A stretch of 64,000 nucleotides of DNA from positions 20,153,085 to 20,217,084 of the forward strand of contig JAZBQD010000019.1 of NCBI GenBank assembly GCA_036583965.1. The letters are read 5' to 3'. This DNA is from Prunella strophiata (Eukaryota > Chordata > Aves > Passeriformes > Prunellidae). The notes below the pieces were generated by a model. That model saw only the letters and a list, made by a program, of their open reading frames with translations, was not told where the DNA came from and did no database searches. Of this stretch, positions 38,709-53,340 are shown piece by piece. The number at the start of each line of letters is the position of its first letter. The stretch's first letter is position 1. The position numbers were made by a program, and so were the translations under genes.

Positions 38709-41700
38709 TCTTAAAAATCCCAGCCTAAAATCTGTTTTTTGTCAGGAGTACATAAATGCACTGTGGAGGTAATTTGTGGGGAGTCATTCTTTTCATCCAA
38801 TGCAACCAGTTCAAAACTTTCCCATAGCTTTCAAACAATTCACATTGCACTGTACAGTCTGATGGAGGACATCACACACTTCTGCCCTTGGCCTCATAGT
38901 GACTGTTCAGCATCTTCAACTCTGCAGTTATTTTATATTCATGAGAATGCTATTTTTCAAACTATCTGTATAATGTCTTGTCTTTTCAACAGAGTGAAAA
39001 AAAAAATCCTCATGAGACTAGGGAAATACTATTAAAATGAATCCTACAGATCATCTCCTTCTTTATTACTTTTGCTCCCCTGCCCAGCTAGGTGGGGATG
39101 GATTTGAATTCTCTTTGTGGAGTGCTGAGGAGGAGTTTACATACACCGTGCCCACATCTTCTGCCAAAGCAACTGTGTGATTTTAGCTGGCTTTGAGTCT
39201 TAAATTTTGACACATTGTGTCATGCTCAGAGTCCCTGTTCTTACTGCAAGATGAAGTGTCATGCTCCACTTTTACCACTAAGCATATCTGTAGCTAGGTG
39301 GTGGGATTAGGCATTAAAAAGCACAAACTTCATTCTTCTCTGCCCTTCTCCTATAAGGATTTCTACTCTTCTGTATGGGTGTGACTCCATATCCATATGG
39401 ATGTCTCTGGAATGAGGCTCCCCCCAAGTATGCAAGTGCACACAGTGAAAACCGTGTTTAAAGCTGCCTACAGGTTTGGGCCAGGGATTCTTCTTGCCAC
39501 ACCTTGTCTATTTCCTCAGCATTCAGCAGAGTTGTGACTTCTCTTTGCTCAGTACCTGTGTTTCTGAGCCATGAAGCATACACCAGACACTGTCCTCCTT
39601 GGTACCACTTTGGAATTAAAAGGATAATTAACAGGGAAAATGATGAAGAGAGAGTTTTTTTAGACATATCAACAATAGATTCTGGGGTACCAAGTAGCTT
39701 TTGGCTAAATTGTTCTTTGCCTATCTCCTTTAGTACCTTTGAGTCTCTACACTGGGCACCTTCATCTTCATACTTTGGCAGTTGCTCAGGAGTCTTAGTC
39801 GTTTTCAAATACTAAATATTATTATTAAATAGCAAGTCCCATCTATATTGAAATAACACTTCTCATCATAGTTCTCAAGAAGACCTGAGTATTTGTAAAC
39901 TTCAGGAACCAGACATCTAGAGCTGTTGGCTCAACCTCTTCCATCAGCACAACCACAACAGATTTTTCTCCAACATTTTCGGATAGTTAAAACACTCCAT
40001 AAAGCCTTGTGAGCAACAGACAATTTTGAATAAATAATAATGCCATATGTATGGGCCTACTGAAGATACTTCTCATAGTCAGGTCTGTGAAAATCCTCCC
40101 CATTTCTTCAATCCAGAAAACTGTAAATTTCATGACACAAAGGGATTATTGAAAACTATAAAGATTGAGAAACTGGTTGTCTCTGCCAGTTCTCACACAA
40201 GACTCTATTAATGCAGGTTAATGTGGTGATAAGCCATTTGTTAACAGCAGTAATTGACCAGTTGTGAGAAAATATGCTGTATTTAATGAATAATGTCAAA
40301 AGACAGAGTGGACAGAAACCTGCTGGCATTGCTATTCATATTTTTGCTGCCTGTGGTAGTGAATATTGATTGGTAAATGGTTGCTTCTAATGGCAATTTG
40401 CTGTCAGAACCCATTACCCATGAAACAGCAGAACTGCACTCTGTGATAAAGTACATAAAAACAGGAGTCCAAAGTAAACTCAGAAGTTTTCTCTATAGTA
40501 ACCTGTTGCTCCCCAAATGCTAGAATTTCATACATGATCTCCCCTGCCAAGGAGATTCACTGGTCTAACAGAAGAGCTAGGCTTTTCCAAACAGTCCAGC
40601 AATTCCTCTGTATTAAGTAAGACTAGAAACAAGGCCTTTGAGGCTCTGTGCTCTCTTTTATTGTGTCTCTGAAAGTGCTAAAACATAATGTGAAGAGGAA
40701 GGAGGAAGAGACAAGTATTTCTGTTTAAAACTCCCCAATAATTGCCCTATCTCCAAAAGATAAAATTTCCTGTCAAGCTTGTCCCCAAAACCTAACAAAA
40801 TGTGCTTCAAAAGATTTTCATTACTTTTATTCTTCCTCCCCTTCTCACATTTTTCCTGCAATTGAATGCAACATACTAAATGGCATTCAGACTTCCTTTC
40901 ATTGCTTTCTTATCACTTTTCTCTACTCTTATCTGACAGTACAGCTTTTGGAGGTAGAAGTCTTGAAATGCCATTGAGAAAGAAGGAAGTATAAACAAAA
41001 TACAAACCCTCCAGTGGTTTGCTTCCAGTAACAAAAAGCAAGGACAATAGAAAGAATTTTTTAAAAAAAAAGTTATGCTACTAATTCAACATCTCTGGTT
41101 TTAAAAACTAAATGGAACTTTTAAGTTTGAGGAAAGTTTTGCGATTACACTTTAAAAACTGGAGTCAACTTTTGATATTACAAAGACAGTAGTGGCCCTA
41201 GAAACAGTCAAAACCAAGGTAGGGCTATGAAAGCCTGTCAGTAGGAAGCACTCAAGCAGTAAGCCAATCTAGCTAAGGACTCTCAGCTTGTCAATTTTGC
41301 AATATTTGTATGGGAACAAATTCGTCTTTTCAGATATTCCTAATGAAACAAGATTATCACAACTCCCATCATTACAGAAGGAATTAAATACTTTATGTCA
41401 AATAATGAAATGTCATCATTCCATACTTTTACTGAAATTTGATAATAAAAATCAGCTTCAGATTCCATTTGCCTCCTTTTTTGCTAACAATTCTGGAAAC
41501 AAAATTCGTGTCTCATGGGATTCATTGGATTCCAGGAAAGAATTGAGGATTTCTTTCAGAGTACAGTTCTCAAGGAGTGTGAAATGGTATACAGTGGCTA
41601 TATGGCTACAAATTAAGACAGTTTAATTCAAGTAAAAAAAACTACTTAGCATAATTACACCCTAAATTGAACAAAACAATGCTCCCCAGTTTAACTCTTA

Positions 41701-44700
41701 AAAAGTACCAGTTTTAAAATACTTGATTCTGGAGGCATTTCTTATAAATCTTAATATTTCCCTAGGAATAATGAATGGCTTGTAATTTAATTTTTGTTGA
41801 GCTATTTCCAAGTCCTATTCCAATTAAACGAAAGCATCAATACCAATTCCTCTAAATCACAATCTGAAAATATAAATAATCTATTAAAATAAGTGAATAA
41901 ATACCACTGTGTTGCCCTGAAAAAAGACAAGCCAAGAACACAGAGTAAGAACTAAGGAATTTAGAACTAGAGGGAATTTCTGTATGCCTGTCTGTCTTAT
42001 GTAGATTTGTTTAATATTTTATAATGCCTGCTGTATTTTGCATGTATTTCACACCAACAAATGTCCTCTTCATGTAAGTGTTAAAGGTTGACAGCTAAGG
42101 TGCTTTCTTTGACCAAAGGGTTTGTGAAAGAACATTTTCCCTGGGGATGAGATGAAATAAAAGATGAGGAGAGATGAGAGAGGATCACCAGACAAAGGAG
42201 CTGCCTCCAAGGGCTCCTCTCCCCATGCTGACAGACCTTGTTCCTGCTGCACCAGGAGTCAGAGACAAAACTCCAGCTGACTGCACTGGGAAAGTGACAG
42301 AGCAGGATCTTAGGTGTGTGCATGTCACATTTTAGGTGTGGGCATGGCAAAGTTTAATGGATGGATCACATCAAAAACAAATGGAGGGAAAGACTTATGA
42401 ATCTTCCTCAGTTTTCTCTGCAAAATATTAATATGTCTTTTTTCCTTTATTAGAATAATCTCTAAGGATCTCAATCAATGCTGGAGATCCACTGTATTAA
42501 TTATTTATATGGAGAGAATCCTGGAATATTTTACAATTTAAGAACACGAGATTGGAAAAGGCAAAAAAAAAAAGTGGTTTTGTCACACTTTGGATATCAG
42601 TTAATGCCAGAGATTCCCAGCAATAGCTCTGGTATTTGCTCATCCACCTCCCAGCAGACAAATTGGGCATGCTAATTGTATAAATGGAATGTGAAGGGCA
42701 AAAAGGTCTGAAGATATCTTCCAAGCTCACATGAGAAGCTGCAGAAATAGCAGTAAGTGAATCCCACTATAATAACACTATTCCCTTAGGGTTTCAGAAA
42801 TATCTCCCCCCTCCCTCTCAGGAATAGTTTGGCTTCCATGTTTATTAGGGTGTGCTAGTGAGACCAAAATACTGAATCTGAATATCTGGTCAGATACACT
42901 AAGATTAGGAATCCTAATGGGAGATGATGCTGTGCATTCAAGAAACAGGGAGATGCTAAAACATTCTGTCCTGAAATGAGACAACAAACATAACAAAATA
43001 CCAAACAAAAAAGAAAACACACATTTAGACTATTTGAAGGAACATTTTACTCTAACTACTGGCCATTCTTGGTACATGAAAAGCCAAAAACAATGGTGTC
43101 AGTGCATGAACATGTGAATGTGAAAGCTAACTGCAGCAAAGGAGAGAGGAGAGTCCCTGCTCACTGTTCAATGTGTCACTGCTCTGTAAATACACAGGGT
43201 GCCAGATTCATGTTTAATGTTAGGGCAGAAGTGGAGTGCCCTGCTTCAGAAATATCTGGTGGGTTAAGCCTGTTTTTTACCTTTTAGATATATAATTTTT
43301 TGGCTTAGGATTTTTGAAATACGTTCCAAGAGCTTCAGCAATATTCAGTGTTTGAACTGTATTTTGCTTTGGTCTGAATGCCAGCACATTTCTTGGCATT
43401 AATTCCACCTGTTTATTCTATGTACATTTGTTCATTCAGTTGGCTTGGTATGTTACAAGGTTGCTGGCAGTTAGGGATTTTTTATTTGGTATTATTAGGG
43501 TTTTTTTATTTCTACAAGTCTCACTTAGCAAAACTTTTACCCTTATATTAAAATGCACAGAGCAATATCTACCAATTAATACAGGTTCTAGAAGTGACCA
43601 TACAGACACCAAGAAATAAGTCAGATGAAGGAAATGTATTCTTCTAGTGCTGAACTTTCTATCACATTTTGCCTTCTAAAAGAAGATTCTGGCCTTTTCC
43701 AAAGTCATGTCCTCTGGTAAATTACAGAATGAACACAGACATGCTGGATATTCACACACATGCACAAGCTCACTGAAAAATAGTCAGCTTAAAAAAAAAA
43801 AAAAATCACCTTTGTGTCCAAACAGATATCAAAGCAACAGCTATTCACAAAAGGCAGTCCCATGACAAAGCTTCTCAGACTGCACAACTTCACAGGCACA
43901 TAAGACACCTCCCTCAGCAGCTGCAGAGCAAGGATCCAAAGTCACCACAAAAAACCCCACCCCAAATATGCTGGTTAGTACCCCGGGTGCTGCATGTGAA
44001 ATAAATCTGTCTGTGGTGTAGTGGGGAGCCCAAAGCACCACCCAGGAGAAGAGAGTGCACTTTCCCAAGGGACACCAAGCAGAAAATATTCACCCATAGC
44101 TGCTGGCATGCAGCATCACAGTTCTCCTTTCCCATGACACTGCACAGGTTGCTGAGGTAGCCAGGCAACAGAGCACAGAACCAACCATTTGTTATACAGA
44201 GTCAAAGATGAGGAAGAAGAGAGGCCATGGGAACTATGCAGCAAATGTAAAGCTCATGCTGAGTGTATGAGACTGGCTAAGCTAGACCTAGGAAGTGTGG
44301 GAAAAGGCCAGCTGAAAGGTATTCTAACCCCTAAAGACACAGGAAAGGTGTAAGGAAACATATTGCAGACAACTCATCCCAAAAGCATTGTTGTGGAAAC
44401 AAAAAAAAAACTCATTAAAAGCATTTTAAAACATTTTAGAGGGTATTTAGGAAGAAATTTGAACATTTTAATAGTTCTCGTAAAAAGGGAATAAAAATCA
44501 AGTGGTCAGCTTTCTTTTAAATTATGAGGGAACTGTAACCATGGGTGGTATTGTTCAAGTTTCTCTGACTACTGCAGAACACTCAGGTATGGGAAGCACA
44601 TCAGGGTTACAGCTTTTGCTCCCCTCTGGATGTAGAGCTTATGTTGACTGCTGTGAAGTGTGTGGGCTTGAGGCAGGTTTGCTCCCTAGAGTTTTGAAGA

Positions 44701-45553
44701 CTGGATGTCTCTTACAGAGTTGTGTGAGAATTGGATGAATTCACTGACCCTGGTGATACACTCCTATTCTAGGAATCTGTTTCTTCCTGCAGGGTTGATG
44801 AAGATCAAATTCAACATTTACAGTGAGTGCATAGAGGATAATTGCATAAAAGGTAGAACAAGGTTTATCATGTCTGGCCATCACATTAAACATGCTTCTG
44901 CTATTTTACCTACATACCACAAGCATAACTTCTTTTGTATTTCTAGTTATTCCTAGTTTCTTAATAAAGGTCAGAGTTAATACAAAGCAGGCATGCAATA
45001 CATCCTGAGGTTTCTTTGTGTGGGTTTTGAGGTGTTTTTTAATGTCAGAATTCTCTATTTATTATACTTCAGCATCTCATAAATAATTGTATACACTGCA
45101 TTGTAAACCCTAAAGTCAAATTCAATTATAAAGAAACTACAAAAAAAAACTCATGTTTGGAAAACCAACCCATCCATACACACTTCTTTCCTCATAAAAA
45201 TCTCCCAGACATTTTCTAATCTGTTTTAATTACAGATTTCTATTCAGGAAACAAATGGTTTGTACATTACACAATATAATGAAAATAGCCACCCACAGAA
45301 ATCTCTTTCTTCCCGTAGACTGAGAGTTTTTCAAATACTTGCCAACAGGTTAAAAAATGTTTCTTATAAAGTCAATTACAAGTAGTGCTACAAATAGTCA
45401 TTTCAGTCCAGTCTCCTACACCATAAATATTTTTTGCCAGGACAATAGTGCTTAAAACAAGTATTCCTGTGTGCTCCCTCTACTTCTCTGCTTTGCACCT
45501 ATCACTCCTGCAAAATTTCACTTGCAATAATCTCAATGTGTTCAGTTCTTACC

Positions 45554-45577
45554 AAAAAAAAAAAAAAAAAAAAAAAT
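45554..45577 (+). repeat. Poly(A) tract, 24 bases
   Basis: An uninterrupted run of 24 A. No AATAAA lies just upstream and no recognisable SINE or gene copy precedes it. It is a homopolymer of unknown origin. Confidence 0.9.
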
Positions 45578-47493
45578 TACTGGTTAAACATTCATGTTTC
45601 ATATAACTCCAGCATTTATTACTTTGTTTATGTGCAAGTGCTTTGTAATGTAGAGACAGGTAGGTCTGTCTTATCAGCTGACACTATCTCAAGGTGACAC
45701 TATCAAGGGTACTTGCAGTACTTGACAATATTATCCTGCTGAAAGCTTTTGGGGGCTCTGATTCATGGGGCAGAGGAGCAAACTAAATTATATGGAGAGA
45801 TCCTCAAATGTGTCAGATAAGCAGTGCTAGTGCAGTAAATCCTGCCTTCATGTCATGGTACAGCTGCATCTGCCAAACCTCACACCAAGTCAAACCAGAG
45901 CCGTACAAACCTCAGAGAGCTACAGCCTCAGTTATCAGAGGGACCCTGGGCAGCATTACAGTCCATGGAAATAACTTAGTGCAGACCACTACTTCTGACA
46001 GCCATCACTACCACTAGCACCATAATTTTCCTCCAGAGATAGAAGAGATACTGTTTTTAAAACCAACAGAATATAGCTGAATTTGCTAAGCCACACACTA
46101 GATTCTTAGTGGTAAGAGCAGATTTTTAGACATGACATATGAAAGAGGTGTTTATGATCACTCATTAAAGAAAAAATGTAGCACCTCAGGAATACATGTG
46201 AATATATTCTCCAGCTCACCCACAACCACTAGCTCCATTCTATTGAAGAATAAAGACCTTTTAAGGCCGTTAGTAAACAGCTAACTTCTTTGATCTGTTA
46301 TTTTGATTCTGGAACAAAGAGTTTCTGAGCAGAATAAAAATTCAGTTCACCCATAATACAGTATGTCAGACATATTGTTCTCTTGAATTTTTTTCATCTC
46401 CCAGCTCTGTATAAGATATGCAGTATCATCTACTTTTTTCTTCTGAGCAATCACATATGGATCCTGATCTCTCTACACAGTACAGAACAGGCAGTGAGAA
46501 ACTGCAGGTTCCAAGGAATTAATGCAATAAGCCTCACATTCTACTTTTTTTTTTTAATTTTTAGTCTTAGCTAAGTCTATTGTATGTTCATAAATTGAAA
46601 GCAGTACATTTTATTTAGGTTTTATCTTTATTTGAACTCTGTCCAAACCTCTTCTATCTTCTCCAAAATTCTTCTATGTTAGTAGGTATGATACCTCATC
46701 CATACATCAGAACTAACATGTACTCCACTATATATTGAACCCATAAAGCACACAGCTGACAAGTACTGACATTAAATATCAGCAGAACTGCAGGAGACAT
46801 GAGTGCCTGGAATCTTGTGGCAACGATTTCTAATAGCAGAAACCTTCTTAACATCGTGGCTCATTACTTCAATATTTTGTGTGAAGTATTACTATCCATT
46901 ACAGGTAGAGGATGACATATTTCATTAACAGCTCTAAGACAAAAAGCACTTAATTCCTCATTACTCTGAAGAGAGTTATATTCCAGCAGTAAACTTAAGA
47001 GCCACTTACAAAGCATTCAGCACCTCGTGCTTTCTTGTAGACACTTGCATTGAATTTAGTCCTCACTTCTGCTTACAGCAAAGATGATGCATTAGACACT
47101 TTCAGTATTATAAACTGTCATAGCAGAAGAGTCATTTATTTACTGGGGGATAAGAACATTTTGCCTCCCCTCCTTACTAAGCATTACTTTGTCCCATTCT
47201 TGTTCCTTGAGCTGGCTTAGAGAATCTATAAAGTCTTTCACTGAAGTGCTTGGGGGATTTTTTGCATGAAAGATGTCCTTTTCCAGACAGAAAAATTTCA
47301 AGAAAATACATGAATGCTTCTTAAGGAAATGAAAATCAAACTTTTGGAGAGTTGTGCTTACTTTATGCCAAGCAACATGCTAAAGCAGACAATCCCAAAA
47401 AAAAAATCATGTTTTCTCGTGTCACGGGGTAGCTATTCTAAAACTGGAGACAGTTTGGAAAAAGGTAAGCCCAGAAAGAAAAATAAAAAAAAC

Positions 47494-47497
<4 letters not shown>

Positions 47498-47529
<32 letters not shown>
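47498..47529 (+). repeat. Poly(A) tract, 32 bases
   Basis: An uninterrupted run of 32 A, preceded by A-rich sequence including aaataaaaaaaac. This is the longest homopolymer in the window. No parental gene is recognised upstream, so retroposition is not shown. Confidence 0.9.
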
Positions 47530-47530
<1 letters not shown>

Positions 47531-50500
47531 ACAACCCAAACTTATTTTACTGCACTTATTGGCAAGAAGAGAAGAATTGGCAGATAACAAGCATGAAAAT
47601 TCCTTTTCTCCCCTAAAGAACATTATGCTTTAAAATACATGTACACCAGTTGTTTCATTTTCTAATCTTGTTCTATCTTCTGACAACATCCTGAAGATTT
47701 GATTTTTGTACCCTTTACTTGCATTGTGAAGCATTTTATTTTGTGATTTCTTCCACTCAAATTCAGAGAAACTATTTTAAAAGCGATTGCTAGCCTGATT
47801 ATGGATGACAAAATTCAGTCTGTATCTTGCCAAGTCACCAGAGAGCAAAAAAATAGTGATATGGAAAATCTGTCCTTTGGGTTTTCTTTTTTTCTTTTTT
47901 TTTTACCTTTGAGAAGCATAGAATCAATAAGAGAAAGAAAACAAAATATTTGGTTCTTGGTACAAGCTAGAACCATGTAGATGAGAGCCCTGCATCCTGA
48001 CTGCAGCTGTCCTCAGGCAGCTGTGCACACCCAGAACTTCCAGAGTGTCTCCTTCCTTGTCCCCCTGCAATTCCATGGCTATGGGTTGGTAATGGGTTTG
48101 GATCACACCCTCTGCACAGAGACATACTGAGGCTCTTACTGACACTGTCAGAGGTGGGACCATAACCTGTTGAACTCAATGCAGTACAGCCATTCTTTTT
48201 ACTAACTTTGTGTTCATTGCACCAAATGCTCCCCCCTTCTACCCTTTGTATCACCATGCAAACTACCTTAACACCTGAGGCAACTTCAGGCCATTTCCAT
48301 AGGCTCTTCAGCTTTTGTTCACATAATATGAAAAAGCTTCAATAAAAGAGAAAACTGAAATTTACAGTCCTAATAAAAGTTTATTTCCTTATAGCAGCAA
48401 TAGCTACTATATTTTCAGCTGTCCAATAAGTTACAGACTTCCTTACTCATTAGCTCAAGAAATAGACCAACTACTTTGAGCTCAGGCATAGTAAATCATA
48501 GAGCTTCTCATCATTTCTAAGCTATGTAACCTAAATTCTTCAGTTAAAGCACCTTCCTCATTACCTGTGCCTGAAATTTTTTTGCACCTCAATTCTTATC
48601 TTCTTTGTTCCTTTCCCATCAATTCAGACAGCATTCTGTTTTCCAAAATACCTCCTACTTTTCTAGACATCATATTCACTGTGCAGGTAGGCTCTGATGA
48701 CAGAGGCTGAACACATGATGTATACCAGCATCATCAAAATACTTAGGTATTCTTTGAAGTCTTCTTTTTAAGCCAGACATGACCTGAAATGAAAAATACA
48801 GAATTCTAGTATTTCAGTCCTCTAGACAGATAAAAAAGTCTTGAAAGACTGTAATGAAGTGCAGGGTAGGGGAAGGAAAAATAGGAGCACTGCCTTGGGT
48901 TTGAGGGGAGAACAATTCAACTGGATTTACACTATTGGATGTAGTGTTCTTCCAGAAACTGTATGTGAATGACTGAAAAATGTCAGAAGGAATATAATAC
49001 CCCAAGTTACAAACAGCAAAGCTTGATAAATTGATAAAGAATTTTTTCTTTATATTGTATCTATTTAAATTTCTCCATAAACATTAAAGAAAATGGAGAT
49101 AGCAATAAGGTGTCAGATAAAATAAGAATTGGCTAACAAGCAATAGGAAAGAGCTCTAGAGCATAATATTCAGTTCCCCTCATGTTGAAGGGATATGAAA
49201 GCTCCCCATTTTACTCCATTGCTATCTATCTACTTTTATCACCCTGCCAAAGTCAAAGAATCACTCCATTTTTTTTAGAAATTACAGCTATTGATTTCTC
49301 TCTTTTTCCTGTCCTTGTAGGAGAAATATGACTTATGAAGGGTTTCTCTGGTTGGTTTGGGCTTTGTTATGTTTGAAAGAAAACCTCTCATTCTTCCCTC
49401 CCATTTCTTCCACTCTGTATTCCAAAGAGACCAGAACTAAAACCAAGAAGAAAGAGACACTGACAGGCCTAGTCTTTCTAAGGTCAACCACCACAGTAAA
49501 GAACACCCTTGGTGGTTTCCTTCCTCCACTTGAAAAAGGGCACAGACAAAGCTCACACGCTCTTTGCAGATGATAGTGCACGTAACTGAATCCCCACAGC
49601 CACATCAGACAAAATTTATTCCTACAGCAGGAATCACATCATCAGCCTAAGGAAAAAGGGAACATTTGGGAAATAAATAAACCTAAACCTATGGATCACA
49701 ACAAACAAATGTGATTACCCTGTAGTTCCAATCTCACCACCCAAACACAGCTGTTACATACTCTTTAATTACTAAGGAGAACTCCTGGTCCCCATGGAAG
49801 AAGGCTGTTCAACCTGCTCATGGCTCATCTAAGGAAGGTAGCATTTACAAATATTCACTCTCTCTGCTTAGTGGAAACATCCACAGACAAAGAAAGGCTG
49901 GCTGCTGCACATAATCAGAATTCACTTTGGTAGGATTTCTCTTTTCTACTTTCCTAGTTTGATTAACATATCTTGATTTCCAACTATTTTTAACAAGTCA
50001 TTTTTATTCTATCAAAGGGCAAATGCTTTTTCTAGACTGTCATTCATCTAAATTATCCATCATTTTGTAGTTTCCTGACAAGCCTCAAGAGACTGTACCA
50101 TAGAAATAAAATCTATAGCTGAATTAACTTAGACTGCTTTATAGGCACCTGCTATTACAGCAGTGCACCAAATCTTGAAGATCGTTGAAGGCCGTGGTCC
50201 TTAGCACAATATTTAATTTTTGCAATAATTATCCATAGTACATGAGAATACTGGGTCCAGAACTTAAATTTTGTTGAATCTACATAAAGCTGAAATTATT
50301 CTAATAATATCAGTGAAATTATTTTGCATTCATAAGGGTAGAATTGAAATTTAAAAAATCTTAGCAAGGATATGAAAATCCTTTTGATTTTAAAAATGGG
50401 ATAAATGCGTAAATTTGAAAACAGATAGATGGTGAGTCAAGTGTTTGTGTTTTTATTGAATTGTTCTGAGCATGAAATAGCAAGAACATCAAATTTCTCA

Positions 50501-51118
50501 AACTCAGGCTCTCTTGAGAGTGCAAAACCACCACTACTAACCAAGATTTCTTGCTTGGCTGATGGTTACCAAACTTGACACTTGCTGGTATTCTGTGTTG
50601 TGAATAATTCAGGGATGCTGAGTTGTTCAGTGACAAACTATGGAGGGTAAAATGAGATCTGACATTGCTGCTTGCCTGTTTTTCTTCACAGCAGAATTAA
50701 TAAGCAGGATGTCTTTGTTAAGCCTTGGGAATACTGAGAAAAGATCTGAATCAAAATGTCCTCATAAATACTTCAAATGTTTGCTCCACTCCAGGTGAAA
50801 GGAAGAAAGCAAAGAGGGTCTACCCAACAAAGCTCAGGAACTTAAAGTAATTGTCCAATTGTTGTAAATAAAACATTTGACTGAATCTAGAACAATGCTA
50901 TTTGCTTCTAAGCCAGAGAATTAGAAAGTAAAGAAATTTCTTCTCTGGAAAAAAAGGAACTGAAGGTCACAGCCACCTTCTGCTAGATCCAGCTATGCCT
51001 CTGTTGAAGGGAGTGGTTACCATGTTCTGCTCCACCTTTTACCAAGAGTCAAAAACATCTACAGAGATGTCAGCTGAGCCCTTCAACACTTCTTAATTTG
51101 TTCAGACAAAATCATTTA

Positions 51119-51842
51119 TGTCATTTTGGGACTAGTTTGAGTTGACCTGCATTGGTTTAGTTGATCTGCATATCCTGGTTTAGAGAGCACTTTCAGCGCT
51201 TTGCTGGGGTGACTTTATGATGCTTATATCCCCATTTTTCTGTTCTGTTTATGCTGGATATTAAGTTTACTTTACACCTTTAAGACTGGTTCTGAAGAGG
51301 GAGAAGAAGTGTGGAGTTTGTTATCAGAAACTGCACTTCACTCCTCCACATCTTTCTTCTGGACTGTGTTGTCTGCAGCACAGACAAGACTGCAGGACAG
51401 AGCTCTCCTTTGCTTTTTAGGTTTTTTTTAGCTAGCTGAGGCAGTGAAGTTCCCTGGACTGTGGTTTTCCTTTTTATTGCAACTGTTCAAACCTGCTCTG
51501 GACTGAAAACCCAGAAGAACACCTGGAGCTCACATCTGTGGCCCACCAGGGCCCAGGACGCTGCATTCCAGCACCAGAGGGACTGAGAAGAGACTGAGAG
51601 AGCCGAACTACACTCCACAAAAATTACTTTCTCAATTTGCCATCTCTTCGGCACAGAGAGAGGTTTTATAGTTTACTATTTAATTTTTGTGCTTGTGAAT
51701 AATTTGCTTGTTAAATAAACAGTTTTTCCCACTTTTTTCCCCACGGAAATCTTTTCCCAAACCAGCTGGGGGAGGGGCCACTTGAATTTGCTTTCTAGAG
51801 TGAGCCCATTCAGAGGTTTTGTCCCAAAATTTGCCTTAAACA
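51119..51842 (+). mobile_element. Solo LTR, avian endogenous retrovirus (ERVK/ERV1-like), plus strand
   Basis: A continuous LTR-like unit of about 720 bases. It shares sequence style with LTRs I know from songbirds: agagagcactttcagcgctt, cacctttaagactggttctg, gtttgttatcagaaactgca, cagcaccagagggactgag, and an R/U5 part with gcttgttaAATAAAcag as polyadenylation signal. The 3' end reads ttgccttaaaca. It plausibly begins with tgtcatttt at 51119 and ends with CA at 51841-51842. The flanking six-base strings do not match, so the exact 5' edge or the target duplication has decayed. No internal retroviral genes are present. Confidence 0.78.
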
Positions 51843-53340
51843 AAGACAAGCACCTACTGTAAAGGAAGTTGATAGAGTACTTGATAGACTGAGGTTAAGC
51901 TCCAAAACAGATCATGTCTCCTTAGGTTAAAAATATTTGAAGAGAAGGAATCTTGATTTACAACTAATATGGATGTGGGGAATCAGTTATGTGCACCAGT
52001 GCTGCATCCTGTCCACATCCTACACTGGGCTCTTTTTCCAGTAAGGTTAAGAAGCCCCTAGAGTTCATTCTTTACAACATTAATTGACCTTAGAAACATC
52101 AGCAGAAAACCTAGAGCACAGATGAGTCAATACCTTCTTCCCCATCCATAGCTGGATCCAGAAAATTATGTCTATGAAGGGCTTGGAGTAAAAGGCCAAG
52201 AACCTGTAGACCAACCTAAGAGTGTGCAGCCAGGCCACTGGTGGAGTTTTTTCTGGGGCAGTTACAAGTCTCAGGGCTTTTGTAACACAAAGAGCTTTTG
52301 CAAAGAAAAGATTGGCATGAACTGAACCCCAGTCAAAGCAAGTCAGTACAGATATTGGCTGATAACACTGATAGCCATGCAGAGCCTTGTGAGCCTCCAG
52401 CATTAAGGGTTTTTCTTTATCTCAGTAATATTTATGTTGACTTCACATTTTTAAGGAGAGACATTTAGGGACTACAGTCATCAAAACACACAAATTAAAA
52501 AATGCAAATCCCTGTAGTGCCTTGAGTTTTGGCAACACAAAACAATTGTTTCTTCCCTTTATTTGAATAACAAAGACACCAAATCCCTCTTTTCTCTAAG
52601 CCCATAGGGAGGGTTTCCAATACACTTGAGGCACAGCAGATTCATCCAGTCAAATGGAGAAACAGAGGGCATTTATATTGCTAAGCTTTCTATAGCACAA
52701 GAGTGTGGTCGTAAGCACCAATTTTCTTTAAATCAAAAATGAAAAGGGTATGCTAGTAAAAAGCCTAAGCTTTACAAAATCAAAATGCAGTTCTATAAAC
52801 CTTAAAGTGCACCTGTGATTACCAAGCATGAGTAATAGCTCACTGCTAAAGACCACTAAAACTTTACCTGAAGGGCATCAATATATCTGCATCAAAAATT
52901 TTCTCTACAGCATCAGAAACTCAGTATTACTCATGTGCAAGACTGAGAAATCTTAAGCAAAACAAGTGTTAGCCATTAAGTTGACAATTTTCATTTTACT
53001 GCCGCAGAGGCAAAAGGAGTCACATACACCAAAAAAAAAAAAAAAAATCAGCATAAAGAATGAAAAATAAATGAGATTTATAATCCGCATTCTGTTTCAC
53101 TGATCTGCCTTTTCATGGCTGTAAATTTGCAGCCTGTTGTATCTAGGGACACCATGCAATGTCTAAAAAGCATGAATGTAACAGTTACTGGACCAACTTT
53201 GTCTCTTGATATGGAAGACATTTTGGTTAGGTTAAAAGTACTTTCAGTAATAATAAAAATTTTCTTTATATAGTATTTGCAATTAATTTTTTATTTTTCC
53301 CCTAAATTTTTATTCCTTGGTTTGTTTCTTTTTATGATAG
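51843..53340. other. Unique non-coding spacer
   Basis: No gene or repeat family is recognised. It contains a 17-base A-run at 53031-53047. The final 70 bases are strongly T-rich and end in tttctttttatgatag, a good polypyrimidine tract and acceptor AG leading into the small frame that follows. Confidence 0.55.

Larger units (their letters stand above)
38709..51118. other. Unique non-coding stretch with long A-tracts
   Basis: About 12.4 kb without a recognised gene, CR1 or LTR. Homopolymer tracts are prominent: 15 A at 43791-43805, 24 A at 45554-45577 and 32 A at 47498-47529. None has a recognisable retroposed body in front of it. Open frames (for example plus 41288-41626 and minus 39458-39808) are short and have no family resemblance. 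Confidence 0.55.
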
